From positions 1 through 55,395 of the forward strand of contig JBBSHJ010000007.1 of the NCBI GenBank assembly GCA_038253135.1: a stretch of DNA of 55,395 bases, in the 5' to 3' direction. The notes beneath the pieces were generated by a model that was not told the origin of the DNA, ran no database searches, and worked only from the letters and a program-made list of their open reading frames with translations. This DNA is from JBBSHJ01 sp038253135. Its GTDB lineage: Bacteria > Actinomycetota > Actinomycetes > Mycobacteriales > QHCD01. Every line of letters begins with the position of its first letter. Positions within the stretch are counted from its first letter, which is position 1. A program made the translations under genes and the position numbers. Below, one piece after another: positions 1-7,765 of this stretch.

Positions 1-657
1 GGCATCAGCGTCAACGTGACCCTCATCTTCTCCCCGGACCGCTACGACCAGGTGATGGACGCGTTCTTCGCCGGCCTCGAGACGGCCGAGGCCGCAGGCG
101 TCGATCTCGCCCCGATCGGGTCGGTCGCATCGTTCTTCGTCTCGCGCGTCGACACCGAGGTCGACAAGCGGCTGGACGCGATCGGCTCCGGCGAGGCCAA
201 GACGCTGCGCGGGCAGGCCGCGATCGCCAACGCCCGCATCGCCTACGAGCACTACGAGAAGGCGTTCGCCGGTGCGCGCTGGACGGCGCTGGAGGCGGCG
301 GGGGCGAGCGTGCAGCGGCCGCTGTGGGCGTCGACAGGGGTCAAGGACCCGGCGTACGACGACACCAGGTATGTCGTCGAGCTGGTCACCCACGACACGG
401 TCAACACCATGCCCGAGGCCACCCTGGACGCCGTCGATGATCACGCCCAGATCCGCGGCGACACGATCAGGTCCGGCTACCAGGACGCCCATCGGACCAT
501 GGCCGCTTTGACGGACGCCGGAATCGACATGGACGACGTCTACGCCGTCCTCGAGTCCGAGGGCGTGGAGAAATTCGACAAGTCCTGGAAGGAGCTGCTC
601 GACACGGTGACGGGTCAGCTCGAGCAGCAGACCGACGTGGCCAACAGCCAGACGTGA
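1..657 (+). CDS. tal: Transaldolase, 5' end outside the window
   Basis: Transaldolase moves a dihydroxyacetone unit between sugar phosphates in the cytosolic non-oxidative pentose phosphate pathway. The reading frame is open from base 1, beginning GISVNVTLIFS, the family's strand with the conserved N-V-T motif. The catalytic lysine segment is normally found earlier and is probably outside or at the very edge of the window. About 218 residues are visible, so roughly 40% of a usual actinobacterial transaldolase (about 370 residues) is missing at the N terminus. The GTG at 16 is internal and is not the true start. zwf follows 31 bases later on the same strand, the usual actinobacterial order tal-zwf-opcA-pgl. 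The identification is firm. Confidence 0.93.
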   Translation, partial: GISVNVTLIFSPDRYDQVMDAFFAGLETAEAAGVDLAPIGSVASFFVSRVDTEVDKRLDAIGSGEAKTLRGQAAIANARIAYEHYEKAFAGARWTALEAAGASVQRPLWASTGVKDPAYDDTRYVVELVTHDTVNTMPEATLDAVDDHAQIRGDTIRSGYQDAHRTMAALTDAGIDMDDVYAVLESEGVEKFDKSWKELLDTVTGQLEQQTDVANSQT

Positions 658-688
658 GCTGAGCCGGCCCGAGAAGGAAGGCACGTCC

Positions 689-2227
689 GTGACCCATCCG
701 AGTCACCGCCCGATCAATCGGCTGCGCGATCCCCGCGACCGCAGGCTGCCGCGCGTGCCGGAGCCGTGCGCGCTGGTGGTCTTCGGCGTCACGGGCGATC
801 TGGCCCGCAAGAAACTGATCCCGGCCGTCTACGACCTCGCCAACCGCGGTCTGCTGCCGACGAATTTCGTGCTGCTCGGTTTCGCCCGGCGCGACTGGGG
901 GCACGGCGATTTCGAGAATGTCGTCCGGTCGGCGGCGAAGGAGCACGCGCGCACCGCGTGGCGCGAGGAAACGTGGAAACGGCTCTCCGGCAACATCAAG
1001 TTCGTGCCAGGCGCGTTCGGCGACGACCGCGCGTTCGACAAGCTGTCGCAGACGCTGAAAGAGCTCAGCGATTCACACGGCATCCAGGGCAACGCCGCAT
1101 TCTACCTGTCCATCCCGCCGGCACTCTTCCCCACCGTGCTCGAGCAGATGCAGCGCACCGGCATGGCCGATAACTCCGCTTCGGGTGGCTGGCGGCGGGT
1201 CGTCGTGGAGAAACCGTTCGGTCACGACCTGGACAGCGCCCGTGACCTGAACAAGCTCGTCGACACCGTCTTCACCGCCGACGACGTATTTCGGATCGAC
1301 CACTACCTCGGCAAGGAAACCGTCCAGAACATCCTGGCGCTGCGCTTTGCGAACATGTTGTTCGAGCCGGTCTGGAATTCCAATTACGTCGACTCGGTGC
1401 AGATCACGATGGCCGAGGACATGGGCATCGGCACGCGGGCGGCGTTCTACGACGCGACCGGCGCGGCGCGCGACGTACTGCAAAACCACCTGCTGCAGCT
1501 GCTCGCCCTGACCGCGATGGAGGAGCCGGTCGAATTCTCGGCCGACGCGATCCGCACCGAGAAGCTCAAGGTTCTCCGGGCGATCAGCGTCCCTGCGGAC
1601 AAGGAGAACTACGCCGTCCGCGGCCAGTACGAGCAGGGCTGGCTGGCTGGGGAGCGCGCGGCCGGCTACCGGCAGGAGGCGGACGTCCCCAAGAATTCCA
1701 CGACGGAGACCTACGCGGCCGTGCGCTTCGGGGTCGAGACCCGGCGGTGGGCCGGCGTCCCCTTCTATCTCCGTACCGGAAAGCGGCTCCCCCGGCGGGT
1801 CACCGAGATCGCCCTCGTCTTCCGCAAGGCGCCGCATCTCCCGTTCGCCGCGACCGACACCGAAGACCTGGGAAACAACCAGCTGGTGATCCGAGTGCAG
1901 CCGGACGAGGGCGTGACGATGAAATTCGGTTCGAAGGTGCCGGGCTCGACGATGGAGGTCCGCGATGTCGCGATGGACTTCCTCTACGGCGAGGCCTTCA
2001 CCGAGTCGAGCCCGGAAGCCTATGAGCGCCTGGTCCTCGACGTCCTGATCGGCGATGCCACGCTCTTCCCCCGCAACGACGAGGTCGAGGCCTCGTGGAA
2101 CGCGATCGACCCGCTGGAGGACTACTGGGCCGACACGAAGCCCGCCGTCTACCGGGCCGGTGAGTGGGGCCCCCGGGAGAGCGACGAGATGCTGGCGAGC
2201 GACGGCCGGCAGTGGCGGCGGCCGTGA
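689..2227 (+). CDS. zwf: Glucose-6-phosphate 1-dehydrogenase
   Basis: The enzyme oxidises glucose 6-phosphate to 6-phosphogluconolactone with NADP+, the first step of the oxidative pentose phosphate pathway. The 512 residues match the usual length. The nucleotide-binding GVTGDLAR lies near residues 33-40, EKPFG near 174-178, and the substrate/active-site motif RIDHYLGKE near 202-210. The GTG start is supported by a purine-rich GAAGGAAGG at 672-680. OpcA, the assembly factor for this enzyme, is encoded 145 bases downstream, and that spacer is filled by tandem repeats. Pgl, which acts on the product, follows OpcA, so three successive functions are clustered. Confidence 0.97.
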   Translation: MTHPSHRPINRLRDPRDRRLPRVPEPCALVVFGVTGDLARKKLIPAVYDLANRGLLPTNFVLLGFARRDWGHGDFENVVRSAAKEHARTAWREETWKRLSGNIKFVPGAFGDDRAFDKLSQTLKELSDSHGIQGNAAFYLSIPPALFPTVLEQMQRTGMADNSASGGWRRVVVEKPFGHDLDSARDLNKLVDTVFTADDVFRIDHYLGKETVQNILALRFANMLFEPVWNSNYVDSVQITMAEDMGIGTRAAFYDATGAARDVLQNHLLQLLALTAMEEPVEFSADAIRTEKLKVLRAISVPADKENYAVRGQYEQGWLAGERAAGYRQEADVPKNSTTETYAAVRFGVETRRWAGVPFYLRTGKRLPRRVTEIALVFRKAPHLPFAATDTEDLGNNQLVIRVQPDEGVTMKFGSKVPGSTMEVRDVAMDFLYGEAFTESSPEAYERLVLDVLIGDATLFPRNDEVEASWNAIDPLEDYWADTKPAVYRAGEWGPRESDEMLASDGRQWRRP

Positions 2228-2230
2228 AGA

Positions 2231-2347
2231 CCGCCGACGCACTCCCTACCGCGGAGGCGGCAGGAAGCACCGCCGACGCACTCCCTACCGCGGAGGCAGC
2301 AGGAAGCACCGCCGACGCACTCCCGTCCGCGGAGGCGGCAGCGGAAA
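2231..2347 (+). repeat. Three tandem 39-bp units between zwf and opcA
   Basis: Three adjacent units begin at 2231, 2270 and 2309. Each carries CCGCCGACGCAC followed six bases later by CCGCGGAGGCGGC, with only a few differences between units. The arms CCGCC and GGCGG can pair, so each unit can form an imperfect hairpin. The reverse complement of the same unit recurs three times at 13330-13440. The units have no spacers, so this is not CRISPR. The array sits between two co-oriented genes that are normally cotranscribed and could affect the transcript there; that is inference. Confidence 0.9.
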
Positions 2348-2372
2348 TTGATCAACGATTGGGGACCGTCGT

Positions 2373-3605
2373 ATGACGACGTTGTGGGACACGACCGGCA
2401 GTGACGTCGTCAAGGCTCTCGCCGCCGCTCGGCGTACCGGCGGTGCGATCACGTCGGGTACGGCGTTGACGCTGATCGTCGTCGCCGACGAGCGCAACGT
2501 GCCCGAGGCCGAGACCGCAGCGACCTTCGCGGCGTCCGCGCACCCGTGCCGGGTGCTGCTTGTCGTCCGCCGCGAGATCAGCGCGCCGGCCCCACGGCTG
2601 GACGCCGAGGTGCAGATCGGTGGCCGGCTCGGCCCGGGCGAGTCTGTCGTGATGCGGATGTACGGCCGGCTCGCGCTGCACGCGGAGTCGGTGACGCTGC
2701 CGCTGCTGGCGCCGGACGTCCCGGTGGTGACGTGGTGGCTCGGCAACCCGCCGGATGCGATCTCCCACGACCCGCTCGGGGTCTTCGCCGACCGGCGGAT
2801 CACCGACTGCGGTTTTCCCAAGGATCAGGTCGCCGCTCTCGACGCCCGGGCCGCGGACTTCGCCCCCGGCGACACGGATCTGGCCTGGACGCGCACGACT
2901 AACTGGCGCGCGCAGCTGGCGTCGGCCGCCGACTCGGCCGTGCACCGGATCACCGGCGCCACAGTCTACGGCAAGGAGACCAACCCCACCGCCCGCCTGC
3001 TGGCCGGATGGCTGACCAGCCGGCTGGGCGTCAGGGTGCCGATCGAGCGGGAGCGCGGCCCGGCGGTATCCGCGGTGACCCTGACCGGAGCCGGCGAGGA
3101 GACCATCACGCTGCGCCGGAGCGAGGACGGCCAGGCGCTGCTCGAACGCGACGGGCTCGCCACCACGAGCGTGCCGATGCAGGCCCGCGACCTCGGTGAC
3201 CTGCTGGCCGAGGAGCTGCACCGGATCGACGCTGACATCCCCTACGCCGACGCGCTCGGCGCGGCGACCGGCCGGCGGGCGCTGGCCGACCGGGCGCCCA
3301 TCCGGGTGCACGTCTGGCATGACCCGGCCCGCCGCCGCAGCCGCACGCCGGGCGCCGGCGACGCCGGCCCGGCCAGGATGGCCGCCACGAAGAAGACGAC
3401 GGCGCCCAGGAAGAGCCCGGCGCCGGTCACGAAGGCGGCCAAGGTCAAGAAGGCGAGCACGCCGGCACCGAGCAAGGCCACCGCGGCCAAGGCCGCCAGC
3501 AAGAAGGCGACCGGGCGGGGCGGCGTCGCCAAGACCGCCGACCGGGCGCATACCGACAAGAAACCGCTCCACGGCAAGGTGCGTGACGTCGGCACGGGGA
3601 GCTGA
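2373..3605 (+). CDS. opcA: Glucose-6-phosphate dehydrogenase assembly protein OpcA, with Lys/Ala-rich tail
   Basis: OpcA is an actinobacterial and cyanobacterial factor needed for assembly or activation of glucose-6-phosphate dehydrogenase. The N terminus MTTLWDTTGSDVVKAL and the body, including VTWWLGNPP, are typical. Recognisable family sequence ends near residue 310. The remaining roughly 90 residues are low-complexity and very rich in Lys, Ala, Pro and Thr, like a histone H1 tail (for example KKTTAPRKSPAP). The total of 410 residues is therefore longer than the usual 300-350. pgl starts 2 bases after the stop, which indicates cotranscription. Identity is firm; the role of the tail is unknown. 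Confidence 0.94.
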   Translation: MTTLWDTTGSDVVKALAAARRTGGAITSGTALTLIVVADERNVPEAETAATFAASAHPCRVLLVVRREISAPAPRLDAEVQIGGRLGPGESVVMRMYGRLALHAESVTLPLLAPDVPVVTWWLGNPPDAISHDPLGVFADRRITDCGFPKDQVAALDARAADFAPGDTDLAWTRTTNWRAQLASAADSAVHRITGATVYGKETNPTARLLAGWLTSRLGVRVPIERERGPAVSAVTLTGAGEETITLRRSEDGQALLERDGLATTSVPMQARDLGDLLAEELHRIDADIPYADALGAATGRRALADRAPIRVHVWHDPARRRSRTPGAGDAGPARMAATKKTTAPRKSPAPVTKAAKVKKASTPAPSKATAAKAASKKATGRGGVAKTADRAHTDKKPLHGKVRDVGTGS

Positions 3606-3607
3606 CG

Positions 3608-4390
3608 GTGTCAGATGCCCCCCAGGTCGTCGTCCTGCACTCGCCCGAGCTGCTGGCCACCTCCGTCGCCGCCCGGCTGATCACCCGGTTGATCGACGCC
3701 CAGGCGGCGCGCGGCGCTGCGTCAGCGGTGCTGACCGGCGGCGGGCTCGGCGCGCAGGTGCTCGGCGCGGTCTGTGACTCCCCTGCACGCGATGCGGTCG
3801 ACTGGCGCCGGGTCGACATCTGGTGGGGGGACGAGCGCTACGTCCCGGCCGACGATCCGGAGCGCAACGACAGGCAGGCCCGCGCGGCGCTGCTCGAGGC
3901 ATTGCCCCTGGACCCCGCCCGCGTGCACGCCTTCGCCGCCTCGGACGGGCGGTACGGCTCGGACGCGGAGGCGGCGGCAGCGGCGTACGCCGACGAGCTG
4001 GCCGCGGCGGCGCAGCCGGAGGACCACGGGCCGGTGCCGACCTTCGACGTCTTGATGCTGGGTGTCGGCGAGGAGGGGCACGTCGCGTCGATCTTCCCGG
4101 AGTCGCCGGCGACGTACGACGCGCGGTCGGTGGTCGCCGTCCATGGCTCGCCGAAGCCGCCGCCGATACGGCTCTCGCTCACCTTTTCCGCGATCGGCGC
4201 CGCACACGAGGTGTGGCTCTGCGCCGCGGGTGCGGCGAAGGCCGCCGCGGTCTCGATGGCGCTCACCGGCGCCGGGCCGGCGCAGGTGCCGGCCGCCGGA
4301 GCCCGCGGCCGGTCGCGGACCCTGTGGCTGCTGGACACCGCGGCCGCGAGCAAACTCCCCCGCGACCTGGCCCGGCTCCCGCTGGCCTGA
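3608..4390 (+). CDS. pgl: 6-phosphogluconolactonase
   Basis: The enzyme hydrolyses 6-phosphogluconolactone to 6-phosphogluconate, the second oxidative pentose phosphate step. It belongs to the DevB/SugarP_isomerase fold. LTGGG near residues 43-47 and WWGDERYVP near 80-88, followed by the D-x-E-R-N segment, form the phosphate and substrate site. Its 260 residues are normal. The GTG start lies 2 bases beyond the opcA stop, so translation is probably coupled. The gene faces rbpA on the opposite strand, with a GC-rich inverted repeat between the two stops. Confidence 0.95.
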   Translation: MSDAPQVVVLHSPELLATSVAARLITRLIDAQAARGAASAVLTGGGLGAQVLGAVCDSPARDAVDWRRVDIWWGDERYVPADDPERNDRQARAALLEALPLDPARVHAFAASDGRYGSDAEAAAAAYADELAAAAQPEDHGPVPTFDVLMLGVGEEGHVASIFPESPATYDARSVVAVHGSPKPPPIRLSLTFSAIGAAHEVWLCAAGAAKAAAVSMALTGAGPAQVPAAGARGRSRTLWLLDTAAASKLPRDLARLPLA

Positions 4391-4391
4391 C

Positions 4392-4418
4392 CGGCCGCCT
4401 CGCCTCGCTCAGCGGCCG
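4392..4418. terminator. GC-rich inverted repeat between convergent pgl and rbpA
   Basis: CGGCCGC at 4392-4398 pairs perfectly with GCGGCCG at 4412-4418 across a 13-base loop. It begins one base after the pgl stop and covers the rbpA stop. Its place between two convergent ends suits a bidirectional terminator. There is no T tract, which is common in high-GC actinobacteria. Confidence 0.5.
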
Positions 4419-4756
4419 CGGTTCTCCTTGAGCTTGGCGAGGGCCTCGTCCAGGATCGCCGCGCCGTCCTTGTCGCTGCGCCGCTCCCGCACGTAGGCGA
4501 GATGGGTCTTGTAGGGCTCGTTGCGGGGCGGCGCGGGCGGCGCCTCCTCGGCCTGCCCGGCCGGAAGGCCGCACCGCGGGCAGTCCCACGTCTCGGGCAC
4601 CTCCGCGTCAAGCGCGAAGGACGGATTGGTCCGGTGCCCGTTGGCGCACCAGAACGAGATGAACTGGCGGGGCGCGCTTTCCCCGCGCTCCGCCTCACCC
4701 ATCGGGCCGGAACCAACTCGGGTCCCGCGGATGGCGTTACCACCTGCCACAGTCAA
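4409..4756 (-). CDS. rbpA: RNA polymerase-binding protein RbpA
   Basis: RbpA binds RNA polymerase and principal sigma factors in actinobacteria and stabilises the open promoter complex. The 115 residues show the N-terminal GNAIRGTRVG block and GPMGEAERGE. A small zinc-binding-type domain follows with CANGH and CPRC. The C-terminal sigma-interacting segment contains KTHLAYVRERRS. Two starts are possible: TTG at 4756, about 5 bases after AGAGAGG, or GTG at 4750, about 11 bases after it. I kept TTG for spacing, but the shorter form beginning MAGGNAIRG looks equally natural. It lies next to secG on the same strand, as in many relatives. Confidence 0.95.
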   Translation of the reverse strand: MTVAGGNAIRGTRVGSGPMGEAERGESAPRQFISFWCANGHRTNPSFALDAEVPETWDCPRCGLPAGQAEEAPPAPPRNEPYKTHLAYVRERRSDKDGAAILDEALAKLKENRGR

Positions 4757-4830
4757 TCGATCCTCTCTGCATCAGGTCCGGTTGGGACGCGCCGTACATA
4801 TGAACCGGTGAACGTATGACCGGCGATGGA

Positions 4831-5058
4831 TCACTTGTAGAGCAGCAATAATCCGATCACACACAGCGCCCAGATCGCGCCGACGAAGATGGTCAAACGG
4901 TCGAGATTCTTCTCGACCACGGAGGAGCCCGAGAGCGATGACGACATCCCGCCGCCGAACATCGAGGACAGCCCCCCGCCCTTGCCGCGGTGCAACAGGA
5001 TCAGTATGACCAAGCCGAAACTCGTGAGCAGGAGCACGATCGACAGCGCAAGGGTCAT
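4831..5058 (-). CDS. secG: Protein-export membrane protein SecG
   Basis: SecG is the small third subunit of the SecYEG translocon in the cytoplasmic membrane. The 75 residues form two membrane segments, about 4-23 and 55-73. They flank the conserved cytoplasmic loop HRGKGGGLSSMFGGG. The start at 5058 is chosen because it gives the canonical N terminus MTLALSIVLLL and is preceded by AGGAAGG about 10 bases upstream. A longer frame extends upstream but is not protein-like. SecG normally follows tpiA directly; here 5.1 kb of other DNA lies between them, so it probably has its own promoter, which I could not identify. Confidence 0.93.
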   Translation of the reverse strand: MTLALSIVLLLTSFGLVILILLHRGKGGGLSSMFGGGMSSSLSGSSVVEKNLDRLTIFVGAIWALCVIGLLLLYK

Positions 5059-5304
5059 CGCGGAGCGCCTTCCTGGATTGCCGGTCTCGCCCCACGATAC
5101 CCGCACACCCCGCCTGGCCCGACCCGGACAGCGGCGGCGCCCTGCGAACGAGGCCATGCCGGCGTACGCCGACGGCGTGCCGGCCCCGCCGCCCATCGGG
5201 TAGACCGTGGGCGAGTGGCGGGTCTGGCAGGAAACTTGCGGGGTACGACAGGTGACCAGCACCCAGCGCGGCCGCCCGCACCCCTGCCGCTCCCACGCCC
5301 GTCT

Positions 5305-5359
5305 TGTCTTGGAATAACCGGACAACTCGAGGCTGATCTTGTCCGGTTCTCTTAAGACA
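5305..5359. terminator. Long two-tier inverted repeat downstream of dinB
   Basis: An inner perfect 10-bp stem, AACCGGACAA at 5316-5325 and TTGTCCGGTT at 5339-5348, has a 13-base loop. An outer stem, TGTCTT at 5305-5310 and AAGACA at 5354-5359, is separated from it by exactly five bases on each side. The structure lies 53 bases past the dinB stop (dinB reads leftward) and 247 bases upstream of secG. A dinB terminator or an operator for secG are the simplest readings. The rest of 5059-5411 holds no gene I can support. Confidence 0.55.
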
Positions 5360-5411
5360 GGACGGCGTCGGCCGACGGGTCGGCGCCCTGCTCGCCGCTC
5401 GGCGCTCCGGG

Positions 5412-6641
5412 TCAGCGCTCGGCGAGGGCGCGGAACTCATCCGGGACCCGCCCGCCGCCGGAAAAGACCACCGTCGCGTAGCCGACCGCTCGGCGCCCGA
5501 ACTTGTCGCGGATCGCATCGACGGCCCGGTCCACCGCAGGGTCGGCGGCGACGGCCCGGTCGACCGCCGTCTCCGCGCCGAGCGGAAGGCGCAGCTGCAG
5601 GGCCGGCTCGCGCATCAGGTTGGACACCGAGACGGCGAGCAGGCTGATCTCGCGCTCGTCCGGATGGTCGTCGAGGGCGGTCCGCGCGAGCCCGCAGGCG
5701 AGATCGGTCAGGCCCAGCGTGCTGCAGAGCGGGTCCGGGATCGTGAGGGAGCGGGTGACCGCACGCAGGTCAGCGAAACGCACGCGCACCGTCACGGTCC
5801 GCCCGGCCCGATGCGTCGCGCGCAGCCGCCCGGCCACCCGGTCGGCCAAGAAGCCGAGCGTCGTACGCAGCACCTCCTCGTCGGCGGTACGCCGTCCGAG
5901 CGCCGCCTGCGCGCCGACGGAATGCGCCCGCCGTGAGGTCTGGACCCGGCGCGGATCGGAGTCGGACGCCAGCGCCGCGAGCCGCCCGCCGATGGCCCGC
6001 CCCAGCAGGTGCTGCACCATCTCGCCCCGTGCGGCCGCCAGCTCGCCGATCGTGCGGATTCCCGCCCGGGCGAGCTGCTCGCGGGTGACGGGACCGACTC
6101 CCCACATCAGCTCGACGGGCAACGGGTGCAGGAAGTCCAGCTCGCCGCCCGGCTCGACGACGACCAGCCCGTCGGGTTTGGCAACCTGCGAGGCGACCTT
6201 GGCCAGGTGCTTGGTCGATGCCACGCCCACCGAGATGGGCAGCCCGATCTCGGTGCGCACTCTCCGCCGGATCTCGGTGGCCATTCGGGGCGGCGCGCCG
6301 AAAAGGTGCACCGCCCCGCCAACGTCGAGAAACGCCTCGTCGATCGAGATGCGCTCCACCAGCGGCGTGAAGTCGCGCAGCACGGACATGACCTGATCGC
6401 CCAGCTGCTGGTATTCGCTGTAGTGCCCGCCGACGACCCGCAACGCGGGACACAACTTGCGGGCCCGCCAGCTGGCCATGCCGGAGCGCACCCCGCAGGC
6501 TCGCGCCTCGTACGACGCCGCCAGCACGACTCCGCCGCCGACCGCGACCGGCCGGCCGGCCAGCGACGGGTCGAGCAGCTGCTCGACCGAGGCATAGAAG
6601 GCGTCCAGATCCGCGTGCAGGATGCTCGCCTCGTCGCGCAT
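5412..6641 (-). CDS. dinB: DNA polymerase IV (Y-family)
   Basis: This is a translesion DNA polymerase that copies damaged templates with low fidelity. HADLDAFYASVEQ with catalytic Asp11, YEARACGVRSGM near 44-55, and SIDEAFLDV with Asp101-Glu102 form the palm active site. The little-finger domain follows. Near the C terminus QLRLPL resembles the beta-clamp-binding motif. The 409 residues are normal for actinobacterial DinB. It is the first gene of the insert between secG and tpiA. Only a weak half-site of a LexA box is visible upstream, so SOS control is unproven. The kinase gene upstream ends 38 bases before the dinB start and could be cotranscribed with it. Confidence 0.95.
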   Translation of the reverse strand: MRDEASILHADLDAFYASVEQLLDPSLAGRPVAVGGGVVLAASYEARACGVRSGMASWRARKLCPALRVVGGHYSEYQQLGDQVMSVLRDFTPLVERISIDEAFLDVGGAVHLFGAPPRMATEIRRRVRTEIGLPISVGVASTKHLAKVASQVAKPDGLVVVEPGGELDFLHPLPVELMWGVGPVTREQLARAGIRTIGELAAARGEMVQHLLGRAIGGRLAALASDSDPRRVQTSRRAHSVGAQAALGRRTADEEVLRTTLGFLADRVAGRLRATHRAGRTVTVRVRFADLRAVTRSLTIPDPLCSTLGLTDLACGLARTALDDHPDEREISLLAVSVSNLMREPALQLRLPLGAETAVDRAVAADPAVDRAVDAIRDKFGRRAVGYATVVFSGGGRVPDEFRALAER

Positions 6642-6679
6642 ATTGTGATTCTATACGAACATAGTGACGATATCGCTGG

Positions 6680-7513
6680 TCATGCGCGGAGGAGCCGCGC
6701 CACCTCGTCGGAGGCGACCAGCCGCTCGAGCTCCCGCTGATCGTCCCGCCAGGCCGAGACGGTCTGCAGCACGGTCCACACGGCCGCCCATCGCCGGGCG
6801 CGCTCGGCATCCGCGCCCAGGCACTCGGCGATCTCCGTGGACCGGGCGAGGATCGTGGCCGAGGCGTGATCGCTGGCGAAGAACCCAATGTCCGCGCACG
6901 GGTCGCCCGTACGGGGCTTCGGGTCGATCGCGATGTAGCCGGTGGTGTCGAGCAGCAGGTTCTTGAGCAGGAAATCCCCGTGCAGCAATGTCGTTCGGGT
7001 CGTGCTCGCACACAGTCGACGCATCGACGATCGGGCGGCCTCGATGCAACGCAGCCCGGCCTCGCCGCGCGTCGGCTCGGACCGCGTACGGCGCTCGAAA
7101 TCGATGTCGTCGAGGGCGACCCGCTCGAGCTCTGGATAGACCTCCGTGAGGGATCGGAACCGGTGCGACTCATTCGGGGAGCTGTGCAGCCGGTTCAAGA
7201 GGTCGGCTGCGGTCGCGGCGGGTACGAGGTGATCGCGCGCGAGCGGCGTACCAGGACTAACGCGTCGCAGCAGCAACGCTCGGAGGTCGGTGTCCACATC
7301 AAGGAGCTCGACGGCCGCGCCGGTGTGCCGCCAGGCATGCAGGGCCACCGCCTCATCGATCGCCTCGCCCCGCGTGACAGTCAGCTTCACGACGACGTCG
7401 CGGCCCGCCGCCCTGCCGGCAAACACGGCCGACCGATGGCCGCCGTCGAGCACGGAGAGGATCTGCACGCCCCAGCGTCGCTCGCAGACGCGCAGGCGCG
7501 CGGCAGTCTCCAT
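6680..7513 (-). CDS. Aminoglycoside/hydroxyurea antibiotic kinase family protein (APH(6)-like)
   Basis: The 277-residue protein has the kinase-like fold of small-molecule phosphotransferases, closest by motif to the streptomycin 6-kinase/hydroxyurea kinase family (PF04655). VVKL supplies a candidate ATP-site lysine at residue 43. LLHGDFLLKNLLL has catalytic Asp180 and Asn185, and AIDPKPRTGDP has the metal-binding Asp197. The substrate cannot be told from sequence, and a chromosomal copy like this may not confer resistance. The ATG at 7513 is the natural start. It lies in the same orientation as dinB, within accessory DNA. Confidence 0.82.
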   Translation of the reverse strand: METAARLRVCERRWGVQILSVLDGGHRSAVFAGRAAGRDVVVKLTVTRGEAIDEAVALHAWRHTGAAVELLDVDTDLRALLLRRVSPGTPLARDHLVPAATAADLLNRLHSSPNESHRFRSLTEVYPELERVALDDIDFERRTRSEPTRGEAGLRCIEAARSSMRRLCASTTRTTLLHGDFLLKNLLLDTTGYIAIDPKPRTGDPCADIGFFASDHASATILARSTEIAECLGADAERARRWAAVWTVLQTVSAWRDDQRELERLVASDEVARLLRA

Positions 7514-7667
7514 GGCGTCATCGTGGCGGCTGTCAGGTACGGGGCAACCGATTTCCCGGCCTGCGTCAATAGGCGACTACTCGGCCGCGGCCGAGTGGTT
7601 GACGATTCCCAGGAGGGTGCGAAACCCACCGGGGTGATCGACGTGCATCTTCCCGGACATGCACATC

Positions 7668-7679
7668 GTTAGCCGGCTA
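7668..7679. repeat. Shared palindrome GTTAGCCGGCTA upstream of the first DUF222 gene
   Basis: The 10-bp perfect palindrome TAGCCGGCTA at 7670-7679 is preceded by GT. The identical 12-mer occurs at 48667-48678, again 80-90 bases upstream of a DUF222-family start. The element lies in the otherwise empty 7514-7757 gap. It could be a regulator site or a remnant of a mobile end. Confidence 0.6.
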
Positions 7680-7744
7680 TCAAATAGTAGAGGACTCGCC
7701 TGTGGAGAACCTTGATTGATGCTCTGAGTGTCGGCCGGCCGAGG

Positions 7745-7765
7745 TATAATCGAACGTATGGATGA
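7745..7765 (+). promoter_or_regulatory. Consensus -10 with LexA-like half-site, leaderless start
   Basis: A perfect TATAAT at 7745-7750 ends 7 bases before the ATG at 7758, so transcription should start at or next to the start codon. TCGAAC at 7750-7755 is a perfect half of the mycobacterial LexA box (TCGAAC-N4-GTTCGA). The second half, GGATGA, matches at only three of six bases. DNA-damage control of this gene family is known in mycobacteria; here it is only suggested. Confidence 0.6.

Noticed and set aside
1073..2242. 389-codon open frame opposite zwf
   Set aside because: It is an antisense shadow of a certain gene with no domain, start site or conservation signal.
4831..5325. Longer secG beginning at 5325
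   Set aside because: The extra 89 residues are Arg/Gly-rich and not conserved in SecG, and a good ribosome-binding site precedes the ATG at 5058.
6642..6680. LexA/SOS box upstream of dinB
   Set aside because: Only a CGAAC half-site is visible; the second half matches at two of five bases, too weak to claim.
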